A stretch of DNA of 64,000 nt from positions 62,001 through 126,000 of the forward strand of contig NZ_CAKKNT010000003.1 of the NCBI RefSeq assembly GCF_918814755.1, read 5' to 3'. The position numbers were made by a program, and so were the translations under genes. This DNA comes from Periweissella ghanensis (GTDB lineage: Bacteria; Bacillota; Bacilli; Lactobacillales; Lactobacillaceae). The notes under the pieces are model-generated. The model did not search any database and was not told where the DNA came from. It saw only the letters and a list, made by a program, of their open reading frames with translations. This document shows, piece by piece, positions 44,573 through 53,019 of the stretch; positions within the stretch are counted from its first letter, which is position 1; each line of letters opens with the position of its first letter.

Positions 44573-44900
44573 GATAATTAATAGATTCGCAAGGATCAAC
44601 TAAATCACTTAGATAATCGCTAGCTCTGCAAAGCTAAGGCGATTATCTTCGGTTGTTGATACCAAAATTGCCAACTTGTGCTACATGTACCAAAACTTCA
44701 AAGAAATTATCCATAATCTGTCAATTTTCTTTTTACTAGGAAGTTTGTACCATTGCGTGCAAAAAGACTACTTAGCGTAAGTGCTAGGTAGTCTTTTATT
44801 TTCCGGTGAGTTACGAGGGCTGCAAATTCAGGGCCCGCCTCATTTTAGCTAGTGATTAATTCAATGATCTTATCATGGTAATGTTCGGAATAAGATAAGA
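44573..44900. other. Non-coding region between the mosaic and the IS3 remnant
   Basis: About 330 bases, no gene. Contains one clear terminator-like hairpin near 44760-44796 (AAAGACTACTTAGC / GTGCTAGGTAGTCTTT). Confidence 0.5.
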
Positions 44901-44949
44901 TACAGGCTAAGTCAATAGTTCGGACCATTTTTTCTCTAGTATTAGTTGG

Positions 44950-45477
44950 TTAAGCGGATTGTAATTTACGACGGACGACGCTGATGCGATCACTATTGAA
45001 CCAATCAACGTATTTTGAGACCGCCAAAATAAGATGCGCAATTGATGGGAAATGAAATTGATAAATCATTTCACGTTTTAATGATGAATGGAAACTTTCA
45101 ATTTTGGCGTTATCATAAAGATGGCCCAATTTTGAATATGAGTGGTTAATCGCATGTTGTTTTAAAATATTTTCAAAACTAAAACTAGTAAATTGACTAC
45201 CCATATCAGTGTGTAAGTAATTTGGCTTGCGGTGTTGACTTAAAGCGCGCTGCATCGTTGATACTACTATCTTAGTGTCCATCGTAGCACTGATCTGGTG
45301 GGCTAAAATTGTCTGGGGCCGTAAATCGAGCACCGAGGCTAAGTAAACCCACTGACCATTATTTAATTTTAAATAAGTAATATCCATACTCCATGCATTT
45401 GCATCACGTAAACCTTTAATTAAATTAGGGCGTTGCTTGTATTCAACTGTTGGTGGTTTATTAAAACGCTGAACCAT
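44950..45477 (-). pseudogene. IS3-family OrfB (DDE integrase core), N-terminally truncated
   Basis: About 175 residues of the rve integrase core: WSMDITYLKL (first D), YLHTDMGSQFTS (second D), NAKIESFHSSLKRE (E). The upstream third with the HTH_21 region is deleted; coding sequence resumes at GIYSVMVQRFNKPP. Confidence 0.8.
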
Positions 45478-45496
45478 AACAGAATAAATACCAGCT

Positions 45497-45691
45497 TCAT
45501 GGCATCAAATTCAGTCTGAGTAACTGTTTGCCCATTGGTGTCAGTGCCGACAACTTGCGCTTTTTTACCCAGCCAGTTACTGTTTGAACAGCAAGATGGT
45601 ATTCATTAGCTAACGAATTGGCTGAGCGGCCCTCGTTGTATAAGGCGACGATTGAGGCTTTAAATTCAGTTGTGTATTTTTTAGTTGGCAT
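45497..45691 (-). pseudogene. IS3-family OrfA, C-terminally truncated and frameshifted
   Basis: Begins MPTKKYTTEFKASIVALYNE, RSANSLANEYHLAVQTVTGW: the HTH of IS3 OrfA. After GKQ the frame slips (the other frame gives TQTEFDAMKL, as expected for OrfA) and then meets the internal deletion. Confidence 0.8.
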
Positions 45692-45775
45692 AATTAAAAA
45701 CTCCTATACTTTTATTACCGCGGATTTCGCCCTAGAAATAAAGCGGTCCGGATATTTAGTATAGAAGTAAAAGCC

Positions 45776-46064
45776 TGACAATGGCAAGCAATACGTTAAG
45801 GTTAACATCACGATTACTAATACTGGTTCAGATAGCTTTGACTACAATCCATACGACTTCAAATTAAATGATAAGGGTAACCAAACTGATTTGGATGAAA
45901 TCACGACTGACAGTGATAACCCATTAAGTTCAGGAACGCTATCTAAAGGTGGCACAGTAACAGGTAACATGACCGGACAAGCTATTAAGGGTGACAAGCT
46001 CCAATTGTTCTACAAAGGCTCAATTTTCGATAAAGACGAAACATTTTCAATTGATTTGAACTAA
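45776..46064 (+). pseudogene. Lipoprotein C-terminal fragment (DUF4352/DUF5067-like), beheaded by the IS
   Basis: About 95 codons open into the IS tip: YVKVNITITNTGSDSFDYNP, DFKLNDKGNQTDLDEI, QLFYKGSIFDKDETFSIDLN, TAA at 46064. This is the immunoglobulin-like C-terminal domain seen in DUF4352-type lipoproteins. Signal peptide and start codon are lost. It has its own terminator. Confidence 0.75.
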
Positions 46065-46066
46065 CA

Positions 46067-46104
46067 AAAAAGCTGCGTAGTAAATTAATACTACGCAGCT
46101 TTTT
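46067..46104 (+). terminator. Bidirectional terminator between convergent genes
   Basis: AAAAAGCTGCGTAGTA / TACTACGCAGCTTTTT with a 6-base loop. Confidence 0.9.
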
Positions 46105-46909
46105 AATTAGCTTTTAAATTAATGATTGCATTATTTAAATTAGATATTTCATTTTGAAAATAAGCTTGATCATCTTTTGGAATATTTAATTTTTTAGATA
46201 ATATTAATAATTCATCAGCTTTATTAACTTCTTCCTTAACATTTTTTATATTTATGTTTGTATCAGTACTTTTTTTTGGTATATAGTTATTCGCTAATTT
46301 AATTGTTTGCTGTAATTCATATCTATAATCTGTTGGCACAGTTGGTTTTGGAATTGATAAATACGCAAAATAAACACCTACAATAGATGCAATCCCTATA
46401 ATAATACCACTAATAGACGTAATTACTTTAAAAGGCGTTTTTACATTAATCGCAATCAAGATAATTAAACATATTATAATAATAATAGCTAATAATTTAA
46501 GAAGAAAAATGCCGGTATAAACAGTAAAATTATTTTTATGTTTGCTGTAACAAATTGCTAATAGTATCTCTAAAGGAAGACAAACTATTAAAGTATAAGC
46601 TGGTATGCTTACTATCATACTCTCTAATTTAGAGTATCGAAATAATGATATTATAAATAGAATCATCAAAAAAATAATTGAACTTATTTCCAATTCTAAG
46701 CTCCATGAATTTGGTGACGCTGAATTTAAAGCGATACTACCAAACATCAAAAGAATTAATAAGCCCCATAGTATTTTAGTTTTTTTATCTGGGTTATATT
46801 CTAATTTGTTTTCCTCATCATAAGGAGTCGTACTAAACGTATTAGTCTTTAAGCTATTTATTCTATTAGCAAAAATTTTTTCACCAAATTTGTTTGTATG
46901 TTTTTTCAT
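46103..46909 (-). CDS. Membrane protein of unknown function (AT-rich cargo)
   Basis: 268 residues. A charged N-terminus (MKKHTNKFGEKIFANRINSL) is followed by five hydrophobic helices (about 47-65, 75-95, 98-118, 128-155, 160-185) and a C-terminal helical, probably extracellular or cytosolic domain of about 80 residues (TDYRYELQQTIKLANNYIPK). Strongly A/T-rich codon use (Ile, Asn, Lys) differs from the core genes, so it was probably acquired. No relative recognised. Confidence 0.65.
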   Translation of the reverse strand: MKKHTNKFGEKIFANRINSLKTNTFSTTPYDEENKLEYNPDKKTKILWGLLILLMFGSIALNSASPNSWSLELEISSIIFLMILFIISLFRYSKLESMIVSIPAYTLIVCLPLEILLAICYSKHKNNFTVYTGIFLLKLLAIIIIICLIILIAINVKTPFKVITSISGIIIGIASIVGVYFAYLSIPKPTVPTDYRYELQQTIKLANNYIPKKSTDTNINIKNVKEEVNKADELLILSKKLNIPKDDQAYFQNEISNLNNAIINLKAN

Positions 46910-46949
46910 GTTTCATTTCCCTAAATTTATAATCATATAAAATTTGATC

Positions 46950-46979
46950 CTAAGTCAATAGTCCGAAATATTGACTTAG
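46950..46979. repeat. Perfect hairpin resembling the IS3 left tip
   Basis: CTAAGTCAATA / TATTGACTTAG with an 8-base loop (GTCCGAAA). The left arm plus loop is close to the IS left tip at 44907-44926 (CTAAGTCAATAGTTCGG), so it may be another IS scar. Confidence 0.5.
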
Positions 46980-47051
46980 CGTATTTTTGTATCTTTTAAT
47001 GAAAAACTGACTGACATAATACTATGTTCTGTCTCACGTGAAATTTAACCT

Positions 47052-47483
47052 TTAATCATTAAATTGAGGCTGAAATAACCCAATAGCAAGATGCTCATCT
47101 TTTAAGATGGTATCTTTTACGCAGCTATAGGGAATATATTTAACGATAAAATTTTTTTTGAAATCCCACTCTTCCTCAGTTAAGTTATTTCTTTCAACGT
47201 ATTTAATTCTAAAGGTACTTCCACTACTTTTATTTCCGTATTGACCAACACGATCCCTTATAACCCATGTATCACTACTCGCAGAACCAATATAAAGTGG
47301 TGATTGTAAAGATACATCTGACATATCAAAAATAAAATACACGCCAGGTTCTTTTCCACTTTTACCGTCATCCCAATTTAAATTAACCCAATTTTCACGG
47401 AATTTATTCATCTGGTCTGTTCCGGTTAGCTTAACATCTAAAATAGTGTTATTGAGTAAAGTATTTACAAAAATGTTATCCAT
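47052..47483 (-). CDS. GIY-YIG nuclease-like protein
   Basis: 143 residues. GVYFIFDMSD ... PLYIGSASSDTWVIRDRVGQ gives the GIY-YIG pair (GVYFI and LYIGSA) and the catalytic Arg (RDRVGQY); EHLAIGLFQPQFN supplies the metal-binding Glu and following Asn. Single-domain, no DNA-binding module, so it is a stand-alone nuclease-like protein of unknown use, perhaps defence or DNA repair. AAGGAG lies 12 bases before ATG. AT-rich cargo between two IS3 remnants. Confidence 0.75.
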   Translation of the reverse strand: MDNIFVNTLLNNTILDVKLTGTDQMNKFRENWVNLNWDDGKSGKEPGVYFIFDMSDVSLQSPLYIGSASSDTWVIRDRVGQYGNKSSGSTFRIKYVERNNLTEEEWDFKKNFIVKYIPYSCVKDTILKDEHLAIGLFQPQFND

Positions 47484-47671
47484 AAACTATTACTGCTCCT
47501 TCTAGTTTACATACGAATTATTATCCTTAATTGTTGTTATATCAACGTTTATAGCACTTTGTGAAATTACGCTTGTGAAATCTACCTATGTTCGCATGTT
47601 GTTCGTACTGATTTAAGTAGGTTTCGACTTCACAAACTTTTCATATTTAGATTATTGAACTAATGAAAAAA

Positions 47672-48550
47672 CTAAGATAACTTTTGAACAAAACTATTAT
47701 CTTTTAATTCTTTATAGTCAATCTCTATATACTTATATCCTCTATCAATAGCGAATTTCTTTTTATATCTATCCTTATACTTTTGATATTCAAAGCCTAA
47801 TTCATTCCTATGGAAAACAGGAATGAATCTATAGTGCTGGTCGCCCTGCACCTCAATAATAGTTTTTGAATCAATTAACTCAAAATCATAAGGAAGTGGG
47901 TAATTAGCTTTTGGGTTGATGCATTTGAGTGTATCAAATTGTGTCTTAAAATTTATCCCTTTTGAAGTTAGGTACTCATTAATGATCCGCTCTCCTAAAG
48001 AAACATGTTCAGGACACCGATGTCTAACAACCCCTATGGAACTAACTTCTGCCACGTTAATCATTAATTCTTGACCGCAAGCATTACAAGTGATGATGCT
48101 TAATGGCTCTTGATATGTCCCTCTGATTGAGATTAATTTATATTTGGCATAATAAGCATTAGACTTAAATAGTTCAAATAAATATGAAAAATCCCTATGT
48201 AACTCTTCCGAACTAATCGTGTCTGGTATTTTATTCTCGCGTTTACGCTTATTATCCTCTCTGGTTAACTCTCTTGCAGTTGATGTATATTTCCAATGAT
48301 CATGATGCTCTTTAAACCATTGTTTAATCACATCATGATCAGATGATTGAGTATACACCATTACCCAATGTAATTTTGCGGTTGAAATAGGATATTCATA
48401 GTGTTCAATTTCTTGAATTTCTTTAGCTAATTTTTTACATGACAAACAAGCTCTGGATCTATGTTTAAATGGTTTGCCACACGCTCTACAAGCTCTTTCT
48501 GTCATAGGTTTTTGACGTTTATTTGCTTTTTTATTTTTATCATTTGTCAT
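47672..48550 (-). CDS. Zinc-ribbon protein with C-terminal Vsr/PD-(D/E)XK-like nuclease domain
   Basis: About 292 residues from ATG 48550 (GGGTG 6 bases upstream). Two CxxC pairs near the N-terminus (CRACGKPF, CLSCKK) and two in the middle (CNACGQ, RCPEH) make zinc sites. From about 185: GERIINEYLTSKGINFKTQF, LPYDFELIDSKTIIEVQGDQ, HY, then YKDRYKKKFAIDRGYKYIEI: the E...D-F-E...E-x-Q-G-x-Q-H pattern of Vsr/EDxHD-type and phage homing endonucleases. It may be a free-standing homing endonuclease or a defence nuclease. A 16-bp palindrome precedes the gene. Confidence 0.65.
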   Translation of the reverse strand: MTNDKNKKANKRQKPMTERACRACGKPFKHRSRACLSCKKLAKEIQEIEHYEYPISTAKLHWVMVYTQSSDHDVIKQWFKEHHDHWKYTSTARELTREDNKRKRENKIPDTISSEELHRDFSYLFELFKSNAYYAKYKLISIRGTYQEPLSIITCNACGQELMINVAEVSSIGVVRHRCPEHVSLGERIINEYLTSKGINFKTQFDTLKCINPKANYPLPYDFELIDSKTIIEVQGDQHYRFIPVFHRNELGFEYQKYKDRYKKKFAIDRGYKYIEIDYKELKDNSFVQKLS

Positions 48551-48572
48551 TAACGACACCCGTATTTTGCAT

Positions 48573-48588
48573 AGTGTTATATAACACT
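48573..48588. promoter_or_regulatory. Palindromic operator upstream of the zinc-ribbon nuclease
   Basis: AGTGTTATATAACACT, a perfect 16-bp palindrome 23 bases before the start codon. Confidence 0.6.
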
Positions 48589-48699
48589 TTAAACAGACTG
48601 TTTGGCCAAGCTGGTCTCAAACAGATTGTAAAATGATTTGTAAACGAATCCTTTTAGATTTGTGATTCCTTTATTTCGGTAAACTTCAACGATGTTGAT

Positions 48700-48861
48700 T
48701 GCTCCTATGCTAAATATCCGGCCTACTTTATTTCTAGGGCCAAATCCATGATAACGAAAGTATAGGAGCTTTTAATTATGCCAACTAAAAAATACACAAC
48801 TGAATTTAAAGCCTCAATCGTCGCCTTGTACAACGAGGGCCGCTCAGCCAATTCGTATTAA
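48700..48861 (+). mobile_element. IS3-family left fragment (inverted relative to 44901-45775)
   Basis: Tip CTCCTATGCTAAATATCCGG, then TTTATTTCTAGGGC and the start of OrfA (MPTKKYTTEFKASIVALYNE, RSANS, then TAT TAA). Only 27 codons remain before the sequence changes. Together with the other remnant it brackets 45.8-48.7 kb. Confidence 0.8.
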
Positions 48862-48934
48862 ACAGATCCACTAAGAGCAGTGCCTATCTCTTCGATTATC
48901 AGGGCTGTAGATTTCGACAGATTATTGTGCATAA

Positions 48935-49825
48935 CTATCTTCTACCATTTATTTTCATCAATTTCGTGATAATAAAGCCTAAAATGATCAAAGCAACAGC
49001 TAAGATGCTTATATACTCAAAAATAGTTATATTTGTAAAGTGTGTCCCATTTGGAAAACGTAGCAACACCCCATAGTCTATTTCATAACTAGTTCGAACA
49101 CCACTTGGTGCATTTTTAAATACCTCGTTTAACGAATCTTTCATAACTAGATGCTTGATTAACGAATTTATAGGTGTCAATGGGAACCAAGTTATAACAT
49201 TTTTAATTGAAGCTGTTACAGAACCAATCGAAATATATACACCCGTCAAAAAACCGATTGCTGTTCCAATAATTGTACTAAATGAAGCAAATTGTGAATT
49301 AGTTTTAATTAAATACATGAACGGGTACACAACTAATAATGAGAGTGCGGATGACAATATGATAAGTAACATCACTTTTAATGTCGTCAAAAAACCAATT
49401 AGTAATCCTGTTCCACCAATAAGTACTACAACTGATATTACGTATAACAAAAAAGTGATTAAAGAACCAATTGCTACCGCAGCAATCATGTAGCTAACTT
49501 CAATTTTAATCGGACTAATCAACGTTAACATAAAGTCATCAACTCTATGATGTTGCCGATCATCCACAGAAACTCCATATGCTCCTAATGTTGCTGACAT
49601 ACTAGTAATTGTGACCAACCCCGAAACAAGCCAATAATTTACCATTGTCACAACATCAGATGGCGCATTCTTAACCCCCATCGCAGCCTTGATACCATCA
49701 ATTTGAATTTGGCTTAAAAAAACTTTGTACAAAATCAATAAGATCAGTACCGACAAGAGCGAAAGGAAAAATGCCATGCGGTCACGTACAAAAATTTTCA
49801 TATTCCTTTTAATTAGTGCTATCAT
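48935..49825 (-). CDS. ABC-2 type transporter permease
   Basis: 296 residues from ATG 49825, one base after the ATPase stop, with GGGGGAGAG upstream. Starts MIALIKRNMKIFVRDRMAFF, then six helices and a large extracellular loop after the first (QIQIDGIKAAMGVKNAPSDV). This is the ABC-2 fold of drug or polymer exporters. Forms a transporter with the ATPase; substrate unknown. Confidence 0.85.
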   Translation of the reverse strand: MIALIKRNMKIFVRDRMAFFLSLLSVLILLILYKVFLSQIQIDGIKAAMGVKNAPSDVVTMVNYWLVSGLVTITSMSATLGAYGVSVDDRQHHRVDDFMLTLISPIKIEVSYMIAAVAIGSLITFLLYVISVVVLIGGTGLLIGFLTTLKVMLLIILSSALSLLVVYPFMYLIKTNSQFASFSTIIGTAIGFLTGVYISIGSVTASIKNVITWFPLTPINSLIKHLVMKDSLNEVFKNAPSGVRTSYEIDYGVLLRFPNGTHFTNITIFEYISILAVALIILGFIITKLMKINGRR

Positions 49826-49826
49826 G

Positions 49827-50762
49827 CTACTCTCCCCCTTGAACAAGAGCTTTTTCATTTTCTAATAAATTTAGATATGCTCGCTCTAAAGTAGCGTGAC
49901 ACACTTGAAAATCATTAACTTTGGCTATCTCTTTAATCTTAGCTAAAATATCAATCATTTCGAGAGCGTCTTGAACAAACACTGTTAGAGTTGTATTTTT
50001 AAAATCCACATCATACTTGGCATCTAAATTCTGCTCAACTAATTTGATATCAGTATTGTCGTTTAGTTTTACCAAGAGTTGCGTTTTAGAATGTTCCTTT
50101 ATGAAACGATCAACATCACCAGTATAACGAACATGACCTTTTAATATCACCGAAATTTGGTCACAATTTGCCATCTCTTCAAGATAATGTGTAACTAAAA
50201 TCACAGTAAGATTGTTTTCTGAATGAATTTTGGAAATCGCCTCCCACATGCCTGACCTAGTCTGCGGATCAAGACCTGTTGTTGGCTCATCAAGTATTAA
50301 AACTTCTGGACTGTGTAATAGCGCTCTAATAACGTCACATTTACGTTTTTGCCCTCCCGATAAATTCGCGTAGCGCTGTTTCATAATGTCATCAATCTTA
50401 ATATACTGGCTTAAATAACTAATTTTTTTATTAATTGCTTTTTTGCTCATGCCGTACATTTTTCCTCTAGACATAAGATTTTCGTACACAGATAATAGCG
50501 GATCCAATCGATTATCTTGAAATACAACGCCTAAAGAACTTTTAATTTCTAATTTACTGAGCTTATCACCATCATTAATCCACTCACAACCCCCACCATC
50601 CGTCGAAATATTACCAATAATTATATTAATTAAGGTTGACTTACCAGCTCCATTAGGACCAAGAATGCCATAAAATTTACCACTATCAAAAGTCAAATTC
50701 ACATCCTGTAGCGCATAAAATCCAGAAAACTTTTTAGCTATATTCTTAACTTGTATTTTCAT
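49827..50762 (-). CDS. ABC-2 transporter ATPase
   Basis: 311 residues from ATG 50762 (GGTGA 7 bases upstream; the frame extends to 50813 without better signals). Walker A GPNGAGKSTLI, Q-loop VVFQDNRLDP, signature LSGGQKRKCDV, Walker B VLILDEPTTGLDP and H-loop VTHYLEEMA are complete. The C-terminal 85 residues are the usual extension of BcrA/DrrA-type exporters. Likely role: export of an antibiotic, bacteriocin or lipid. Confidence 0.9.
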   Translation of the reverse strand: MKIQVKNIAKKFSGFYALQDVNLTFDSGKFYGILGPNGAGKSTLINIIIGNISTDGGGCEWINDGDKLSKLEIKSSLGVVFQDNRLDPLLSVYENLMSRGKMYGMSKKAINKKISYLSQYIKIDDIMKQRYANLSGGQKRKCDVIRALLHSPEVLILDEPTTGLDPQTRSGMWEAISKIHSENNLTVILVTHYLEEMANCDQISVILKGHVRYTGDVDRFIKEHSKTQLLVKLNDNTDIKLVEQNLDAKYDVDFKNTTLTVFVQDALEMIDILAKIKEIAKVNDFQVCHATLERAYLNLLENEKALVQGGE

Positions 50763-50914
50763 TTTTGAGTCACCAAGCTCCTTCCTTACACGCTTGCTTT
50801 TCCGATACCACAACTACCACATGTAATCACTTTCTGAAAAACTAATGCTTTTTTCTTTAACCGCAAGCCCGTCAAATGTATTATGCATCTCAAAAATTAC
50901 TTCATTGCTTTTAG

Positions 50915-50990
50915 TTTATTAATTAATAAGATACACCACAAAGAATGCATTAAAAAGCTTTACTTTTGTTTGAGGCACGCCAAACTAAAA
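50915..50990 (-). repeat. Promoter-region repeat shared with the SIR2 operon (copy A)
   Basis: About 75 bases (AATTAATAAGATACACCA..., ending CAAACTAAAA) match 55971-56041 upstream of the SIR2 gene. See copy B. Confidence 0.6.
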
Positions 50991-51039
50991 CCACTACCCT
51001 AACGCTCGTCAATGTCGTCGCTGGTATGAGGGGTAAGTG

Positions 51040-51071
51040 AAAAGGCAGCTTCCGTGGGGAGGCTGCCTTTT
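51040..51071 (-). terminator. Terminator-like hairpin
   Basis: AAAAGGCAGCTTCC / GGAGGCTGCCTTTT; nearly the same as the citI terminator at 39776. It would end minus-strand transcription from the DUF3644 gene before the ABC operon. Confidence 0.7.
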
Positions 51072-51287
51072 GTGATACTATTAGGGACACTAAGGCTTGC
51101 ATCTCGAGCTATTCTTAATGAATAATGTTGCATATTATCTTTGCCATGCCTTTATCAATATCAATTGACAAATCATCAAATTTGCTTGATAATTACTTTA
51201 CAGATAACTTGAGACGGATAAAGCTGGGTCCCTGAATTGGGGTAGGTAGATATTTCTACTGAGAATTCCTTTGCTCCTGGGGTTGTC

Positions 51288-52283
51288 TTATTTTTTTGCA
51301 TTTAAAACCTCATTAACAAATAAATTCGGTCCTTTTTTAATTTCTGAAAATATAAAATCAATAAGTTGTTGAGAGTAAGTATACTCAACTCTGGAACCAA
51401 TCTTATGTTTATATGCATACTTAGTATTATTTTTGAAATCATAGAAATTCATTATTGCATTTAAATGACGTGATGTGAATTTTGTTTGTATTCCAACTTT
51501 TTGCGTAACTTCAAAATGGACGTTGGTTGCTGTAATCTTAGAATTTATACCTGTAATTATGTCATTATACGCGTACGGGTGTGTCTTAGTTGGATCTTTT
51601 AACTCTTTGATTTTTTGGACATTTGTATCTGACTGATTATCAATTGCTACTAATAAATCCGCATCATCCTTATTTTTTGTAATATATATATTTTGACTGA
51701 TTGGAATTGAAAATTTAGTTTTACCATTCAAATTATCTAATTTTGACCCAATTGTATTTTTTGTATCAATTAATTTTTTGGCAATTACGGGAGAATACGT
51801 GGCTTTTATTTCTGATGATGTCAATTCTTCCATATTTATAGAAAGCGTCAGAAAATTTTGCGCAATATACGTCGTTATATCTACACTATGCCTCTTACTT
51901 AATTCAGAACTAAAGTTAATTACACACGCTTGAAAAAGTGGTGCATAGATAGTTTCATAATCTTGTGTTATAAAATGCGTACTCATATTACGAAGTTCTA
52001 ATATTGTTTCCAGATTTTTTCGTAACGGATCATTCTTATTGGTATATACTTTTTTTATAGCATCAGTCAAAGAAATTGTTCTATTCGGATTATCACGGTA
52101 ATAAATAGATTTTTCACCATCCCTAGTTATTAAGTACGCCTTCAACATCAATTCCCAAGCATTAGTGCAAAAAAAAGAAAATCCTTCTATACGATACTTT
52201 ATTGTTGGCTTATTATATACCTCAAGCCCTAGAATGAAAGATTCTATACTCTTTTCTAAAAGCCTTTTCTCAATTTTTTCCAT
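51288..52283 (-). CDS. DUF3644-like (HEPN-type) protein
   Basis: 331 residues. The N-terminal half is helical and resembles DUF3644 (LLEKSIESFILGLEVYNKPT, FFCTNAWELMLKAYLI), with LRNMSTHFIT near 97-106 giving the HEPN signature Rx4H (R-N-M-S-T-H), the active site of HEPN RNases. The C-terminal half (about 215-331) is a mixed domain (ITATNVHFEVTQKVGIQTKF, FTSRHLNAIMNFYDFKNN) that looks like a winged-helix DNA- or RNA-binding part. DUF3644 proteins recur in defence islands. It follows the 193-residue gene by 149 bases in the same direction. A toxin-like effector is likely but unproven. Confidence 0.65.
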   Translation of the reverse strand: MEKIEKRLLEKSIESFILGLEVYNKPTIKYRIEGFSFFCTNAWELMLKAYLITRDGEKSIYYRDNPNRTISLTDAIKKVYTNKNDPLRKNLETILELRNMSTHFITQDYETIYAPLFQACVINFSSELSKRHSVDITTYIAQNFLTLSINMEELTSSEIKATYSPVIAKKLIDTKNTIGSKLDNLNGKTKFSIPISQNIYITKNKDDADLLVAIDNQSDTNVQKIKELKDPTKTHPYAYNDIITGINSKITATNVHFEVTQKVGIQTKFTSRHLNAIMNFYDFKNNTKYAYKHKIGSRVEYTYSQQLIDFIFSEIKKGPNLFVNEVLNAKK

Positions 52284-52432
52284 ACTAACTTTCTCCTAAT
52301 TATCTAATATCAATTAATTTATAAAAATGTTCTCTTTTATCCATCATTAAATAATGTACGAAGTAAAGTAAATAAGTATAAGATATTCATCCAAAGTTAC
52401 CTTTATGATATTTACTTTCATGTCCTCATATT

Positions 52433-53014
52433 CTATTTACTACTTGGGTTAATATTTTCATTGATTGCATGCAATGTACCATTAAGTTCTGCAAGACGTG
52501 TCACAATTTGGAAATTTCCATCTGAGAATATTTCTGGAAAACCAAGTTCATTTATAGCATAACTTGTTCTATAAGGTTTGAATGTAAAATAATCAGGTTT
52601 ATAGATAATTGTATATTGGCGGGTATTTACTTTTTCAAACATTAAATCTTCACCAGCCCCAATAATAGTTGATATTTCTTGATTTGGCGCTAATGGAAAA
52701 TTTTTCATTTCACTAAACGGATGTGCATTTAATAAACGACTATCAGCTTTCGGCTTAAAAGCTGGTGTTATGGTTACAGAAGAAATCCATCCCATCGTAT
52801 TACCATAGTTTTTTATTGTTAACACAACTCTGTCTACAGTATCTACTTTTTCAATATTATAAGTTATTAAAATTATTGGCTTATTTTTCGCTCTTTCCAC
52901 AAAAAAATTAACAACACCTGTAGCGATAAAACCAAGTATCCCAGAAATAATAGGTAACGTAATTGCCCAAAATGTTAACCAATTATCAAGTTTAAAATTA
53001 TTAAATATTCCCAT
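52433..53014 (-). CDS. Membrane-anchored protein of unknown function next to HerA
   Basis: 193 residues. One N-terminal helix (WLTFWAITLPIISGILGFIA) with a basic stop (ERAKNKP) and then a beta-rich soluble domain (VVLTIKNYGNTMGWISSVTI, YTIIYKPDYFTFKPYRTS) reminiscent of an Ig-like fold. It starts five bases after the HerA stop, so it belongs to the SIR2-HerA operon. No known component of SIR2-HerA systems with this design comes to mind. Confidence 0.65.
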   Translation of the reverse strand: MGIFNNFKLDNWLTFWAITLPIISGILGFIATGVVNFFVERAKNKPIILITYNIEKVDTVDRVVLTIKNYGNTMGWISSVTITPAFKPKADSRLLNAHPFSEMKNFPLAPNQEISTIIGAGEDLMFEKVNTRQYTIIYKPDYFTFKPYRTSYAINELGFPEIFSDGNFQIVTRLAELNGTLHAINENINPSSK

Positions 53015-53019
53015 TCAAT

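Larger units (their letters stand above)
44901..45775 (-). mobile_element. IS3-family element with an internal deletion
   Basis: About 870 bases against 1.3-1.5 kb for a full IS3-group element. The right tip reads (minus strand) CTATACTAAATATCCGGACC and the left tip carries a related TAGTTCGGACC, the probable terminal inverted repeats. OrfA begins normally but runs into the middle of OrfB, so several hundred bases (end of OrfA, start of OrfB) are gone. It cannot move by itself. Confidence 0.75.
50763..51287. other. Intergenic region between the ABC operon and the DUF3644 gene
   Basis: 525 bases. Contains a promoter-like repeat (50915-50990) shared with the SIR2 gene and a hairpin terminator (51040-51071). 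No open frame with a ribosome site was noticed. Confidence 0.5.

Noticed and set aside
46950-46979. Terminator of the GIY-YIG gene
   Set aside because: On the minus strand, the direction of that gene, no T run follows the stem; similarity to the IS tip is a better explanation.
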